Shown: in pieces, positions 1 through 10,100 of the stretch | Layout: each line of letters begins with the position of its first letter | Numbering within the stretch: the stretch's first letter is position 1 | Assembly (NCBI GenBank): GCA_009927445.1 | Contig: RFMZ01000267.1 | Location: 1 to 64,000 of the forward strand | Reading direction: 5' to 3' | Origin: Betaproteobacteria bacterium | Lineage (GTDB): Bacteria; Pseudomonadota; Gammaproteobacteria; Burkholderiales; Burkholderiaceae | DNA length: 64,000 nucleotides | Position numbers and translations under genes: made by a program | Notes under the pieces: model-generated | The model's database searches: none | Told to the model about the DNA's origin: nothing | What the model saw: only the letters and a program-made list of their open reading frames with translations

Positions 1-398
1 ATGCCGTTATCCACTAAAACTGCCTGGGCCAGCAATTTCTTGTTAAGTAATAAAACTTGTTTATCCTTACTAACTAGTCGACTAGGAGCCTTGATGATAG
101 CTAGATCAATAAACATTTGATCATCTGGATCTGAGCAACGTATAGTAGAGGTTGGAATATAACTTTCTTGCAAATAAAAGGCCTGCTGTATTTGATGCAT
201 TATTTCATGGACATGTTCTGGGCTTAATTGAAATTGAGGACGCAAAAGGACTGCATTATATTCAGCGAGTATGGGTGGACTTACCCAAAAATCGAGGGTT
301 TTATTTTGCAAAGCATATTGAAGGTCTGTCACCCGTTGATCTTTAAAGTAGAGTAAATCCAGGAGGATATTTGTATCAAGCACGACACGTGGATTCAT
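1..398 (-). CDS. PIN-domain protein, putative toxin-type ribonuclease (3' end cut by window edge)
   Basis: Reading the minus strand from the ATG at 396-398 gives an open frame of 132 codons that runs off the left edge. The translation opens MNPRVVLDTNILLDLL, the typical first strand of a PIN domain with its metal-binding Asp. Near residue 95 it has SDPDDQMFIDLA, which supplies the central acidic residues, followed by RLVSKDK. This matches the family annotated as putative toxin-antitoxin system toxin component, PIN family (metal-dependent RNases). Those proteins are about 135-145 residues long, so the visible part is nearly complete. No antitoxin gene lies upstream: only about 65 bp separate it from the divergent rnr. 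Any partner would have to be beyond the edge. Toxin activity is inference; the fold assignment is the secure part. Confidence 0.75.
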   Translation of the reverse strand, partial: MNPRVVLDTNILLDLLYFKDQRVTDLQYALQNKTLDFWVSPPILAEYNAVLLRPQFQLSPEHVHEIMHQIQQAFYLQESYIPTSTIRCSDPDDQMFIDLAIIKAPSRLVSKDKQVLLLNKKLLAQAVLVDNG

Positions 399-464
399 GG
401 ATTTCTTATTAAATGAGTTAAATTAGCATATCAATGAATTATTCATCAATTAACTACTGCATAC

Positions 465-2819
465 ATGATAAAACCTAGTAATCCCTTAAAAGAAAAAAAA
501 GAAGATCGCCTTGGTACTGTACAGGGTCATCGAGATGGTTTTGGGTTTGTAATTCCTGACGACGGTCAATTAGATATTTTCTTATCTGAGCGCGAGATGA
601 CGCGTGTGATGCATGGTGATCGAGTCTTAGTCAAAGTTTTAGGCACTGATCGCCGCGGACGACCCGAGGGACAAATTACTGAAGTCATTGAGCGTGCCAA
701 TCGACAGGTCATTGGTAGATTACTCAATGAAAATGGGGTATTAATTGTCGCCCCAGAGGATAAGCGAATCTCGCACGATATTCTGATACCTCCTAAGGCA
801 CATTTAAATGCCAAGTTAGGACAGGTTGTTAGTGTTGAGATTGTTGACTATCCAGATAGTTATCGTCAAGCCGTTGGGCGGGTGGTTGAGATTTTGGGAG
901 AAATTGATGATCCTGGCATGGAGATCGAGATTGCAGTCCGTAAATATGGGGTGCCCCACGAGTTTTCACCTGCCACTATCAAAGAGGCTGCAGCTCTTGC
1001 CGATGAGGTGCGAGAAGAGGACTTAGAAGGCCGCGTAGATTTGCGGGATATTCCATTAGTAACCATTGACGGTGAGGATGCCAGAGACTTTGATGACGCT
1101 GTCTATTGTGAGCCTACAACCTTTGATGGTCATAAAGCATGGCGCTTATTAGTTGCGATAGCGGATGTTGCGCATTATGTTCGACCTGGCCACCCTTTAG
1201 ACTCAGATGCGATGCGGCGAGGAACCTCGGTGTATTTTCCAAGACGGGTCATTCCGATGTTGCCCGAGAAAATTTCTAATGGCTTATGTTCATTAAAGCC
1301 CAATGTTGATCGCTTGTGTATGGTTTGTGACGCGGTGATTGATAGCAAGGGGATAGTCCAAGCATATCAATTTTATCCAGCGGTAATGCACTCGGCACAA
1401 CGTTTTACCTATAATATTGTATGGGAAATCTTGAGTAATTCAAATGGGCCAGAAGCGGCTAAATATGCCAAGCAGAGAGGACTTTTAAATAATTTATACA
1501 AACTCTTTGGGGTTTTAAAGAATTCTCGGGAGAAGCGTGGAGCGATTGATTTTGATACTACGGAGACTCAGATTATTAGTAATGAGTTCGGTAAAATTGA
1601 GCGTATTGAGCCTCGAACTCGAAATGATGCACACCGTTTAATTGAAGAATGCATGTTAGTTGCCAATGTTTGCGCGGCGAACTTTATTGGTCTGAAAAAT
1701 CATACTAGCTTATTTAGGGTACATGGTGAGCCAACTATCGAGAAGGTCAATGCGTTAAGAGAGGTTTTACGCTCAGTTGGCCTCAGTTTGGAAGGTGGTA
1801 CTAAACCACACCCGATCGATTATGCGCGCTTGATACAAAGTATTAAGGCCAGGCCAGACGCGGCGATGTTACAAACGGTGATTCTACGTTCGATGCAGCA
1901 AGCGGTCTATCAGCCCGAGAATTTGGGTCATTTTGGTTTATCTTATCCAGCTTATGCGCACTTTACTAGCCCAATTCGGCGTTATCCAGACTTACTAGTG
2001 CACAGGACAATTAAAGCCCTTTTATCAAAAAGTGTTTATAAGCCAGCGATTCCGAAAGACGTGCCACTGAATTTAGCCATGCCAAAAAATGGGCCTGGAA
2101 GGGTAAATGCGGCGTTAGTTAAAAAGCAGATTGCTGGTGAGGAAACTGACAGTAATAGGCTTACCCCAAAAAGTAGTGCAAAGAAATCGGTTAGTGACGG
2201 TGTGGTAATTGCAACTTGGGCACAGCTTGGGGTGCATAGCTCTGCAAATGAACGAAGGGCTGATGAAGCCTCGCGCGATGTGGAGACTTGGCTGAAATGT
2301 TACTTCATGCGTGATCGTCTAGGGCAAGAGTTTGCAGGCACGATTACAGGTGCGACCACTTTTGGGCTCTTTATTCAGCTGGAGACTTTATATGTTGAGG
2401 GTCTGATTCATATATCTGAATTAGGAGGAGATTATTACCAGTATGACGAAACTCGGCAAGAGTTACGGGGCGAGCGAACAGGTATTCGATATCGCTTAGG
2501 TGATCGGGTACATGTCTTAGTCAGTCGGGTTGATTTAGATGCGCGTAAGATCGAATTTAGTTTGGTAAAAAACAGTCAAGATCGGGGCCGGTTTACTTCA
2601 CCTGAAACGATGGATGATTTAGGTAAGCCTAATAAAAAAGCTGCTTCTAAGCATACAAGGCCGCCCGAAAAAGCACCGCAGCTTGGTCGCACATCGAGTT
2701 CGAAAAAAACCGTAGCTGCAAAAGCGGGTAATAAGCCGAAAAGAAAGAGTAACGCCAAGGGTGTAAGTGATAAGCCGGTAGCGCTTGTTGGTAGTAAGAA
2801 ATCTCGGAGTCGGCGTTAA
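465..2819 (+). CDS. rnr: Ribonuclease R (3'-5' exoribonuclease)
   Basis: The 784-residue protein is a processive 3'-5' exoribonuclease of the RNB/RNase II superfamily that degrades structured RNA. N-terminal OB/cold-shock domains ([12 protein letters not shown]) come first. The RNB catalytic centre [12 protein letters not shown] is near residues 200-212 and carries the Mg-binding Asp cluster. The motif [16 protein letters not shown] follows, then an S1 domain at roughly 620-705 ([14 protein letters not shown]) and a Lys/Ser-rich basic tail from about 720, typical of RNase R rather than RNase II. A low-complexity insert of several tens of residues sits between LLVHR and the [10 protein letters not shown] motif. 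The length fits the family (E. coli 813). No convincing Shine-Dalgarno sequence precedes the ATG. The stop overlaps the start of rlmB by one base (TAATG), so the two are probably cotranscribed. Confidence 0.96.
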   Translation: MIKPSNPLKEKKEDRLGTVQGHRDGFGFVIPDDGQLDIFLSEREMTRVMHGDRVLVKVLGTDRRGRPEGQITEVIERANRQVIGRLLNENGVLIVAPEDKRISHDILIPPKAHLNAKLGQVVSVEIVDYPDSYRQAVGRVVEILGEIDDPGMEIEIAVRKYGVPHEFSPATIKEAAALADEVREEDLEGRVDLRDIPLVTIDGEDARDFDDAVYCEPTTFDGHKAWRLLVAIADVAHYVRPGHPLDSDAMRRGTSVYFPRRVIPMLPEKISNGLCSLKPNVDRLCMVCDAVIDSKGIVQAYQFYPAVMHSAQRFTYNIVWEILSNSNGPEAAKYAKQRGLLNNLYKLFGVLKNSREKRGAIDFDTTETQIISNEFGKIERIEPRTRNDAHRLIEECMLVANVCAANFIGLKNHTSLFRVHGEPTIEKVNALREVLRSVGLSLEGGTKPHPIDYARLIQSIKARPDAAMLQTVILRSMQQAVYQPENLGHFGLSYPAYAHFTSPIRRYPDLLVHRTIKALLSKSVYKPAIPKDVPLNLAMPKNGPGRVNAALVKKQIAGEETDSNRLTPKSSAKKSVSDGVVIATWAQLGVHSSANERRADEASRDVETWLKCYFMRDRLGQEFAGTITGATTFGLFIQLETLYVEGLIHISELGGDYYQYDETRQELRGERTGIRYRLGDRVHVLVSRVDLDARKIEFSLVKNSQDRGRFTSPETMDDLGKPNKKAASKHTRPPEKAPQLGRTSSSKKTVAAKAGNKPKRKSNAKGVSDKPVALVGSKKSRSRR

Positions 2820-3586
2820 TGGGGCAGCAAATACTTGTTGGATTTCATGCAGTCATTGCTCGGATTCGTCAGGCGCCTGATAGTTTAACGACTGTGTATT
2901 ATGATTTTTCAAGGCGCGATCGTCGGATGAAGGATTTTATTGAATCTGCGCAGTCTGTTTTAGGTCGTCGCTTGCATCAAGCTGATTCAGCGCGCTTGCG
3001 CCAGCTTGCTGGGCACGATCGTCACCAGGGTGTTCTAGCGTTTGCTGAACCAGCTGCCATAGCCAGGACAATTCCAGAACTCTTAGATGGTTTAGGGAAA
3101 ATTCCGCCCTTACTCTTGATTTTAGATGGTGTGACAGATCCGCATAATTTAGGAGCGTGTCTTCGAGTGGCTGACGGTGCGGGCGCGCACGCCATTATTG
3201 TTCCTAAGGATCGGTCTGCACAGTTAAATACTACGGTGAGTAAGGTTGCCAGTGGAGCGGCTGAGACGATGCCTTTTGTAGCTGTAACTAATTTGGCACG
3301 TGCGATGCGGGAGTTACAAGATGCGGGCGTTTGGGTCGTTGGAACTACTGAGGATGCCCAAAAAACAATTTACGACATCGATTTAACAGTTCCCATTGCC
3401 ATAGTAATGGGTGCCGAGGGTGAAGGGATGAGGCGTTTAACCAAAGAGACATGTGATGAATTAGTCAGCATACCGATGCATGGCGGAGTTGAGAGTCTGA
3501 ATGTTTCGGTGGCGAGTGGTGTTTGTTTGTATGAAGTTGCACGACAACGGATCGCCTTGGGTGTGTTACCGGTTCAACAGAAATAG
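2819..3586 (+). CDS. rlmB: 23S rRNA (guanosine-2'-O-)-methyltransferase RlmB
   Basis: This 255-residue SpoU/TrmH-family SPOUT methyltransferase is expected to 2'-O-methylate G2251 of 23S rRNA using S-adenosylmethionine. An N-terminal substrate-binding domain (residues 1-80, [11 protein letters not shown]) is followed by the three SPOUT motifs: [19 protein letters not shown] near 102-120, [13 protein letters not shown] near 196-208, and [18 protein letters not shown] near 218-236. These form the knotted AdoMet site. The start codon overlaps the rnr stop (TAATG), which implies translational coupling. An rnr-rlmB pairing is common in proteobacteria and groups RNA turnover with rRNA modification. 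Confidence 0.95.
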   Translation: MGQQILVGFHAVIARIRQAPDSLTTVYYDFSRRDRRMKDFIESAQSVLGRRLHQADSARLRQLAGHDRHQGVLAFAEPAAIARTIPELLDGLGKIPPLLLILDGVTDPHNLGACLRVADGAGAHAIIVPKDRSAQLNTTVSKVASGAAETMPFVAVTNLARAMRELQDAGVWVVGTTEDAQKTIYDIDLTVPIAIVMGAEGEGMRRLTKETCDELVSIPMHGGVESLNVSVASGVCLYEVARQRIALGVLPVQQK

Positions 3587-3620
3587 TCATTTAGAGACTA
3601 TGATTGCAGCAGAATATTTT

Positions 3621-4571
3621 TTATGCCGTTTTTAGCAATTCAAGCAGTTGATCAATATCTTTACTAAACTGGGCAATACCTTCGGCTAATTTTTCGCGCG
3701 CCATGGGGTCAGATTGCATCGCCAAATTAAAACTCGCGGCGTCACAGGAAATTGCTTGGATAGTTTCTTTGACGGCATTAGCTGGGGACAGTTCAACGTG
3801 TAAGTTGTCACGCGTATTTTTTAGTTCCTCAAGTAATTCAGGGCTAATAGTCAGGAGATCGCAACCGGCTAGGGCTTTTATTTGGTGGATATTTCGAAAA
3901 CTTGCGCCCATAATTTCAGTATCAATTTGGAAGTTTTTAAAATAATTATAAATATGTCGAACGGATTTTACGCCAGGGTCATTGACACCACTCATCGCTA
4001 ACTCATCCCAAGCATTGCCAGAATCGCGTTTATACCAGTCCGTGATTCGTCCGATAAATGGCGAGATTAATTGTACTTTTGCTTGTGCGCAGGCAACGGC
4101 TTGCATGAGGTTAAATACTAGCGTTAAATTACAGTGTATGCCCTCTTGCTCTAATATTTTTGCGGCCTGGATACCCTCCCAAGTAGCTGCAATCTTGATT
4201 AAAATACGACTCTTTGGAATATGATGTTCGGCATAGATTGCAATTATTTTTTGAGCACGAGCAACGGATGCTGCGGTATCAAACGACAATCTAGCGTCTA
4301 TTTCGGTAGAGACTCTTCCTGGCACAATTTGTAATATTTCGATACCGAAGGCGACCAGTAATTGGTCCATCACTTCATCTAGTGATTGCTCACGATAAGC
4401 AATTTTAGTTTTCTCGATGAGATGCGCATAGTTAGGTAATTTAGAAGCTTTAAGAATCAGCGTTGGATTGGTTGTGGCATCTTGTGGAGTGTATTGACGC
4501 ATCCGCTCAAAATCGCCGGTATCAGCCACGACAGTGGTTACCTGTTTTAATTGATCTAAAAGGTTCATCAT
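3621..4571 (-). CDS. tal: Transaldolase
   Basis: The 316-residue class I aldolase transfers a dihydroxyacetone unit from sedoheptulose 7-phosphate to glyceraldehyde 3-phosphate in the non-oxidative pentose phosphate pathway, in the cytoplasm. Signature segments are [12 protein letters not shown] near 31-42 and [12 protein letters not shown], in which Lys126 is the Schiff-base lysine. [15 protein letters not shown] and [13 protein letters not shown] follow. Its length matches the TalB-type subfamily. The protein starts MMNLL, so the first or second ATG (4571 or 4568) could be used. It faces rlmB tail to tail and is divergent from rpiA, the other pentose phosphate gene, which starts about 70 bp away. 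Confidence 0.96.
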   Translation of the reverse strand: MMNLLDQLKQVTTVVADTGDFERMRQYTPQDATTNPTLILKASKLPNYAHLIEKTKIAYREQSLDEVMDQLLVAFGIEILQIVPGRVSTEIDARLSFDTAASVARAQKIIAIYAEHHIPKSRILIKIAATWEGIQAAKILEQEGIHCNLTLVFNLMQAVACAQAKVQLISPFIGRITDWYKRDSGNAWDELAMSGVNDPGVKSVRHIYNYFKNFQIDTEIMGASFRNIHQIKALAGCDLLTISPELLEELKNTRDNLHVELSPANAVKETIQAISCDAASFNLAMQSDPMAREKLAEGIAQFSKDIDQLLELLKTA

Positions 4572-4644
4572 CCTATTTTAGCTTGGTTTTGGGGATTCAG
4601 ATGTGGGGAGTTAGAATATTGTATCTAGAATGTGAAAGTACACA

Positions 4645-5337
4645 ATGACCCAAGATGAACTCAAAGCCTTAGTTGCCAAGTCAGCTGTAGAAGAGATTTT
4701 ACAAACTACTCGGACCTCCGATTTAATCGGTATGGGGACTGGTTCTACGGTCAATTTTTTAATTGACGCCTTGGCTGAGCACAGTTCTCATTTTTCTGGG
4801 GTGGTATCTAGCTCCGAGGCAACTAGTCTGCGGTTAAGGTCTCACGGCTTTGAAGTTGTTGAGGCGAATGCTGTTTCGGGTTTACCTATTTATATAGATG
4901 GTGCAGACGAGATTAATTCTTTTGGTCAGATGATTAAGGGCGGCGGTGGCGCCTTAACGCGTGAAAAAATTGTTGCAGCCCTAGCGCAGCGATTTATTTG
5001 TATTTGCGATGCGAGTAAGCTCGTAGATGTTTTAGGTCAATTTCCATTGCCGATTGAAATCATACCGATGGCTAGAGCGCAGATCACACGATTTCTCGAG
5101 CGGTTAGGAGGCCAAGTCACTTTACGGCTAGCTGCCAAGCCAATCGATCAGCCCTTCGTGACTGATAATGCTGGTTGGATTTTAGATGTTCGTGGGTTGC
5201 AAATTATGGACCCTGCAGCGCTTGAGGCCGAGCTCAATCAGATACCTGGAATTATTTGTAATGGCATTTTTGCGCAACATAGTGCTGATGTGTTGCTGAT
5301 TTCTGGAGATAATCAAGTTCGGCGTCTGACCTTTTAG
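4645..5337 (+). CDS. rpiA: Ribose-5-phosphate isomerase A
   Basis: The 230-residue enzyme interconverts ribose 5-phosphate and ribulose 5-phosphate. The phosphate-binding GTGSTVNF loop is at 31-38, the catalytic DGADE at 85-89, and KGGGGALTREK at 98-108, which carries the conserved Lys and Glu of the active site. Length is typical of RpiA (about 220-230). It is divergent from tal, so two enzymes of the non-oxidative pentose phosphate branch share one short intergenic region. That region has two TAGAAT-like -10 hexamers upstream of the ATG. Confidence 0.96.
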   Translation: MTQDELKALVAKSAVEEILQTTRTSDLIGMGTGSTVNFLIDALAEHSSHFSGVVSSSEATSLRLRSHGFEVVEANAVSGLPIYIDGADEINSFGQMIKGGGGALTREKIVAALAQRFICICDASKLVDVLGQFPLPIEIIPMARAQITRFLERLGGQVTLRLAAKPIDQPFVTDNAGWILDVRGLQIMDPAALEAELNQIPGIICNGIFAQHSADVLLISGDNQVRRLTF

Positions 5338-5339
5338 TC

Positions 5340-5373
5340 TGGTCTGGAGCTTGGATTGGTCTAGAGCTTGGAT
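5340..5373. repeat. 17-bp direct repeat, two copies, downstream of rpiA
   Basis: Two adjacent 17-bp units, TGGTCTGGAGCTTGGAT and TGGTCTAGAGCTTGGAT, differ at one base. They lie immediately after the rpiA stop in the gap before the convergent yggX-like gene. They carry no spacer and encode nothing recognisable. Similar but sequence-unrelated tandem repeats occur in other gaps of this window. Confidence 0.85.
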
Positions 5374-5405
5374 TCATGTGCTCTAAAAATTCCCTTCAAA
5401 GTATT

Positions 5406-5678
5406 TTAGGCTGGCGGTGGCACATAGCCGGTAGCGGCGTCTGCTCCGTCTCCAAAAAAATACTGTTCAGTTTGTTTTAAAAGATATTGGCGGGCACGCG
5501 CATCGGCCATATTAAGACGATTCTCATTAATCAGCATTGTTTGGTGTTTAAGCCAATCTGCCCAGGCTTCTTTGGACACCTGTTGCCATATTTTTTTACC
5601 CAGTTCACCAGGTACTGGAGCAAAAGCAAGGCCTTCAGATTCTTTATTTAATTTAATACATTGCACAGTTCGCGTCAT
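5406..5678 (-). CDS. yggX: Oxidative damage protection / Fe(II)-trafficking protein, YggX family
   Basis: The 90-residue product begins [18 protein letters not shown] and contains [56 protein letters not shown], broken here only by its natural composition and diagnostic of the YggX family. These small cytoplasmic proteins protect Fe-S clusters and are proposed to handle Fe(II). The conserved Cys is residue 7. The frame stays open upstream to 5801, but the ATG at 5676-5678 reproduces the family start and length (about 90), so I chose it. It lies about 85 bp downstream of argA on the same strand and may be read from the argA transcript. Confidence 0.93.
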   Translation of the reverse strand: MTRTVQCIKLNKESEGLAFAPVPGELGKKIWQQVSKEAWADWLKHQTMLINENRLNMADARARQYLLKQTEQYFFGDGADAATGYVPPPA

Positions 5679-5761
5679 CGTTTTACTCCAAAAATTGCAT
5701 GAAAGAGGTAGATTTTTTTCTTGGCACTCAGGTTTTAGAACAACCCATTGCATTATAAAAC

Positions 5762-7141
5762 TTAAAGCGTTTTGATGAGTACCATTGATTTTCGATCCCA
5801 ATCATAATGAGATTTTCTTTCTTTGGGCAGTTCATCGACATGCGATCGAATAAAGCCACGTTTTAAAAACCAGTGTTCAGTTCTTGTAGTTAATACGAAG
5901 AGTTTTTTGAGCCCAAGTTCTTTAGCCCTCGCTTCGACGCGTTTAAGGAGTCGTTCGCCATCTCCAGTACCTTGGGTATCGGGGTCAACAGCAAGGCAGG
6001 CTAGTTCGCCGATATTTTCTGCAAATTGAAAGAGGGCTGCGCAACCGAAGATCACGTGATCATGTTCGATCACTGAGAAAGTAGAGATGTCTCGTTCGAT
6101 GACAGATCTTCCTCTTGGGGCAAGGACACCTTCTTCCTCAAGAGGTGAGATGATTTGAAGAATCCCTCCAACATCATCGATTGTTGCCTCACGCAGATTC
6201 TCAATATCAGAAGCTACGATCATGGTACCCACACCATCATGTGTAAAAAGTTCTTCGAGAACAGCCCCATCTCGGTTGTGGGGAAGAAGATGAACTCGGC
6301 TCACGCCGAGTTTGACTGCTTTTGCCGCAATTAAGAGAAGTGAGCGAAGATCTCCAGGCGGTAGTCCATGTTCACCAAGATACTTATTTAGCTGAGGCAG
6401 AGCGATTTCAGCAATATGTTCGCCAGCGGAATTGAATAACCCGTTGATGTTGGAGAGAAAGATCAGTTTGTCGGCTTTAAGGGCGGTTGCGGTAGAGCAG
6501 GCAACGTCCTCATAGGCCAAGTTAAACGCTTGCCCAGTGGGCGAGAAGCCCAGTGGAGATAAAAGAACGATCTTGTGGTGGTCTAGAGACATCTTGATAG
6601 ATTCATGGTCTACTTTGCGAACGAGACCGGTATGCATAAAGTCGACCCCTTCGACCACCCCAACTGGGCGGGCTGTAATGAAGTTGCCTGAGATGACCGA
6701 GATTCGTGATCCTGCCATGGGCGTGTTGGGTAGGCCTTGGCTAAAGCAGGCTTCGATATCAAGGCGTAACTCCCCGACCGCTTCTTTAACGCACTCCATG
6801 GCGGCAGGGTCGGTAATTCGATAGCCCAGCATTTGTCCAGTGCCGTAGCGAGCCTCGATGGAGTGCAAGGCTAGTTGCTCTTGAATTTGTGGGCGAGAGC
6901 CATGTACTAAAACAATCCGCATCCCCATGGCATGCAGCATAGCGATGTCTTCGACCAGATTTTCTAATTCGCTATCCGTAGCGAGTTCTCCAGCAAAGGC
7001 AATGACAAAAGTTTTGTTATGAAACGAGTGAATGTAGGGCGCAACATTTCTAAGCCAGCTGACAAACGGAAAGGTATCGGGCTGCGTTTGGGCAGGGGGT
7101 ATTGGATGATTTGGCAGGTTTTTTGAAGAATTGCTCGGCAT
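5762..7141 (-). CDS. argA: Amino-acid N-acetyltransferase (N-acetylglutamate synthase)
   Basis: This 459-residue enzyme acetylates glutamate with acetyl-CoA, the first committed step of arginine biosynthesis. It has the classical ArgA layout. An amino-acid-kinase domain spans roughly residues 30-290 ([37 protein letters not shown]) and usually holds the arginine feedback site. A C-terminal GNAT domain spans about 310-455 ([25 protein letters not shown]) and binds acetyl-CoA. Length fits ArgA (E. coli 443) and not the shorter ArgB kinase. It is divergently oriented from hrpA, 54 bp away, a short shared promoter region. Confidence 0.95.
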   Translation of the reverse strand: MPSNSSKNLPNHPIPPAQTQPDTFPFVSWLRNVAPYIHSFHNKTFVIAFAGELATDSELENLVEDIAMLHAMGMRIVLVHGSRPQIQEQLALHSIEARYGTGQMLGYRITDPAAMECVKEAVGELRLDIEACFSQGLPNTPMAGSRISVISGNFITARPVGVVEGVDFMHTGLVRKVDHESIKMSLDHHKIVLLSPLGFSPTGQAFNLAYEDVACSTATALKADKLIFLSNINGLFNSAGEHIAEIALPQLNKYLGEHGLPPGDLRSLLLIAAKAVKLGVSRVHLLPHNRDGAVLEELFTHDGVGTMIVASDIENLREATIDDVGGILQIISPLEEEGVLAPRGRSVIERDISTFSVIEHDHVIFGCAALFQFAENIGELACLAVDPDTQGTGDGERLLKRVEARAKELGLKKLFVLTTRTEHWFLKRGFIRSHVDELPKERKSHYDWDRKSMVLIKTL

Positions 7142-7195
7142 AAGCGAAAATTATAGGATGCTTATTCATCTAAATGCTAAAAAACATTTCTAAAG

Positions 7196-10100
7196 TTGGA
7201 AAAATCTCACATTACCATCGAGTTTCCAGAGCTTTTGCCTGTATCTATCCAGCGTCAGGCGATTATGGATGCTTTACAACACCACCAAGTCATTATTGTT
7301 TGTGGAGAGACAGGCTCGGGTAAAACAACCCAGTTATCAAAAATTTGTCTTTTGATGGGGCGTGGTCGGCTCAATGGAACAGGTCGGATGATTGGCCATA
7401 CCCAGCCACGCAGAATTGCTGCGACTGCAACTGCCAAGCGCATTGCTCAGGAGTTAGGGAGCCCTTTAGGTCAAGATGTAGGTTTTCAGGTGCGGTTTTC
7501 GGATAAGACGAGTGCTACGACCTCGATTAAGTTGATGACAGATGGTATTTTGCTAGCTCAGACACAGCAGGATCCCTTATTGAAAGCTTATGACACTTTG
7601 ATTATTGATGAGGCCCATGAACGCAGTTTAAATATAGATTTTTTACTAGGTTATTTAAAGCAGATATTACCTAAACGACCTGATTTAAAGGTCATTATTA
7701 CCTCAGCAACATTAGATGCTGATTTATTTGTAAAGCATTTTTCTAGTTTAGGGCAGGCTGTGCCGATCATTGAGGTGAGTGGCCGATTATTTCCGGTTGA
7801 GATACGCTATCGTCCTCTGGATGCTCCAACTCTTAAGGCGGGTAAGGATGGCCGCGAGGGTAAAGATAGGAAGGAGACTCAAGAACTGAGTGAGGCGATT
7901 GTCGAGGCTATTTCCGAGTTATGGCAGCAAGGTGTGGCGGGCGCCGGTGATATTTTAGTTTTCTTACCGGGTGAGCGAGAGATTCGGGAATGTGCGATTG
8001 CTATTAAAAAAGATATTCATTTAATCCAACGATTTCAACCGACGATAATGGCATTATTTGCTAGGCAGTCGGTCACTGAGCAAGAGCGTATATTTCAGCC
8101 TGACAATAGCCGACGGATTGTACTTGCTACGAATGTTGCAGAGACCTCATTAACTGTTCCGGGAATTCGTTTTGTGATTGACACTGGCGTGGCCCGGATG
8201 AAGCGCTACTCGTATCGAAATAAAGTTGAGCAGTTACACATTGAGCCCATTGCCCAATCAGCTGCAAGGCAAAGGGCTGGTCGATGTGGACGAGTGGCAG
8301 ATGGTATTTGCGTGCGCTTGTATAGTGAGGAGGACTTCTTCGCTAGGCCAGTGCACACGGATCCGGAGATTTTGCGAAGTTCCTTAGCGGCTGTGATTTT
8401 AAAGATGGCTTCACTAAAACTCTCGCGCATCAATGAATTTCCATTTTTGCAAGCCCCTCAGGGGCGGGCAATTAGTGATGGAATTCAGTTGCTAGAAGAA
8501 CTAGGGGCCGTTGAATCCGAGGAAACAAATTTAGGACGAGGAGTCAGATTAACGGCGATTGGTATCGAGATTGCTCAATTACCATTAGATCCTCGGGTTG
8601 GACGAATTCTACTTGCCGCTAAAGATCAGCATGCCTTGCGAGAGGTTTTAATCATTGCCACGGCGCTAGCGATTTTAGACCCGCGTGAACGCCCTGCTGA
8701 ATTGAGTCAGGCTGCGGATCAGGCGCACCGTATCTTTGTTGACGAGCAATCAGAATTTTTATCCTATATGAAATTGTGGGATTGGTATCAAAGGGCTGTT
8801 GAGCAAAAGATGAGTCAGCGAAGTCTCGAGCAATATTGTCGGGGGAGTTTTGTTTCGGCAAGGCGAATGCGCGAGTGGAAAGATGTGCATAGTCAATTAC
8901 AGCGTTTACTCATTGAACAAGGATGGAAGGAAAACACGGTAGCGGCAACTTATGAACAAATACACACATCCCTCTTAACTGGCTTACTCGGGAATATCGC
9001 TAAAAAAGCGGCGGAAGATGTCTTCTATGAAGGTGCTCGTGGGATTAAATTAAGTATTTGGCCTGGATCATTTATTGGTAAGAAAGTTGGCGCTTGGATA
9101 GTTGCTGCAGAATTAGTTGAAACACACCGCATCTATGCTAGAACAATTGCCAAAATAGACCCTAGATGGGTCGAGAAAATTTGTCCGCACCGTTTAGTGA
9201 AGTCATGGAGTGAGCCATTTTGGGATACAAAAACGGGTGAAGTGATGGCACATGAACAGGGGTCTTTATACGGCTTAGCCTTGTATCATGGTCGTAAAGT
9301 GCGTTATGGATTAATGGATCCAGCGCAGGCTAGACAGTTATTTATTCAACGTGCTTTAGTTGAGGGTGTTTTATTTGGTACAACAGAAATCTCCCAACTT
9401 CAAAAGCAAAGTGGGAGGTTATTTCATTTCTTTTGGCACAACGTGCAGATGGTTAAAGAGGTGGAGGCGATTGAGCACCGCTCGAGACGGCAAGACGTTT
9501 TAGTGAACGACTTAATGATTGCTGAATTTTATGATTCCAGATTACCCAAGTCGGTATTAAGTCGGGCTACTTTACAAGCCTGGTTGGAGCAAGATGGCGC
9601 GCATCAAGAGATCTTAAAGTTGCAAAAGGATGACTTAATGCGACATGAAGCGTTGAGTATTACTGATGATCGATATCCAAAAAAGATGGTTGTATCTGGC
9701 ACTGCGTTAAAGTTGTCTTACCACTTTGAGCCAGGCAGTTTACGGGATGGAGTGACCTTAGAGTTGCCTTTAGCTTTTTTAAATCAAATTGATACCCGCG
9801 TTTGTGAATGGTTAGTTCCAGGTTTGTGTATTGAAAAGGTTCATTTGTATTTAAAGACCTTGCCCCAAAAATTGCGTCGGCATTGCGTCCCTTTGCCAAA
9901 TTATGCAAAGGAGTTTGTTGAGCGCTCTTTGGAGGGTAAAACTTTTTATCAGGGCGATCTTTTAGAAGCTTTAATGAAGGATATTTGGTCTGAGAGAAAG
10001 GTTTCGGTCAAGCGGATTGATTTTCGGCCTGAAAACATTCCGGTACATTGCTTGATGAATTTTCGATTAGTCGATGAACATGGTCGTCAGTTAGAGTTAG

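Noticed and set aside
152..346. A 64-residue plus-strand ORF at the left edge
   Set aside because: It is antisense to the PIN-domain frame, whose motifs are clear, and resembles nothing itself.
3583..3601. A terminator between the convergent rlmB and tal genes
   Set aside because: The only hairpin (ATAGTC/GACTAT, 6 bp) is AT-rich and too weak, and is not followed directly by a T-run.
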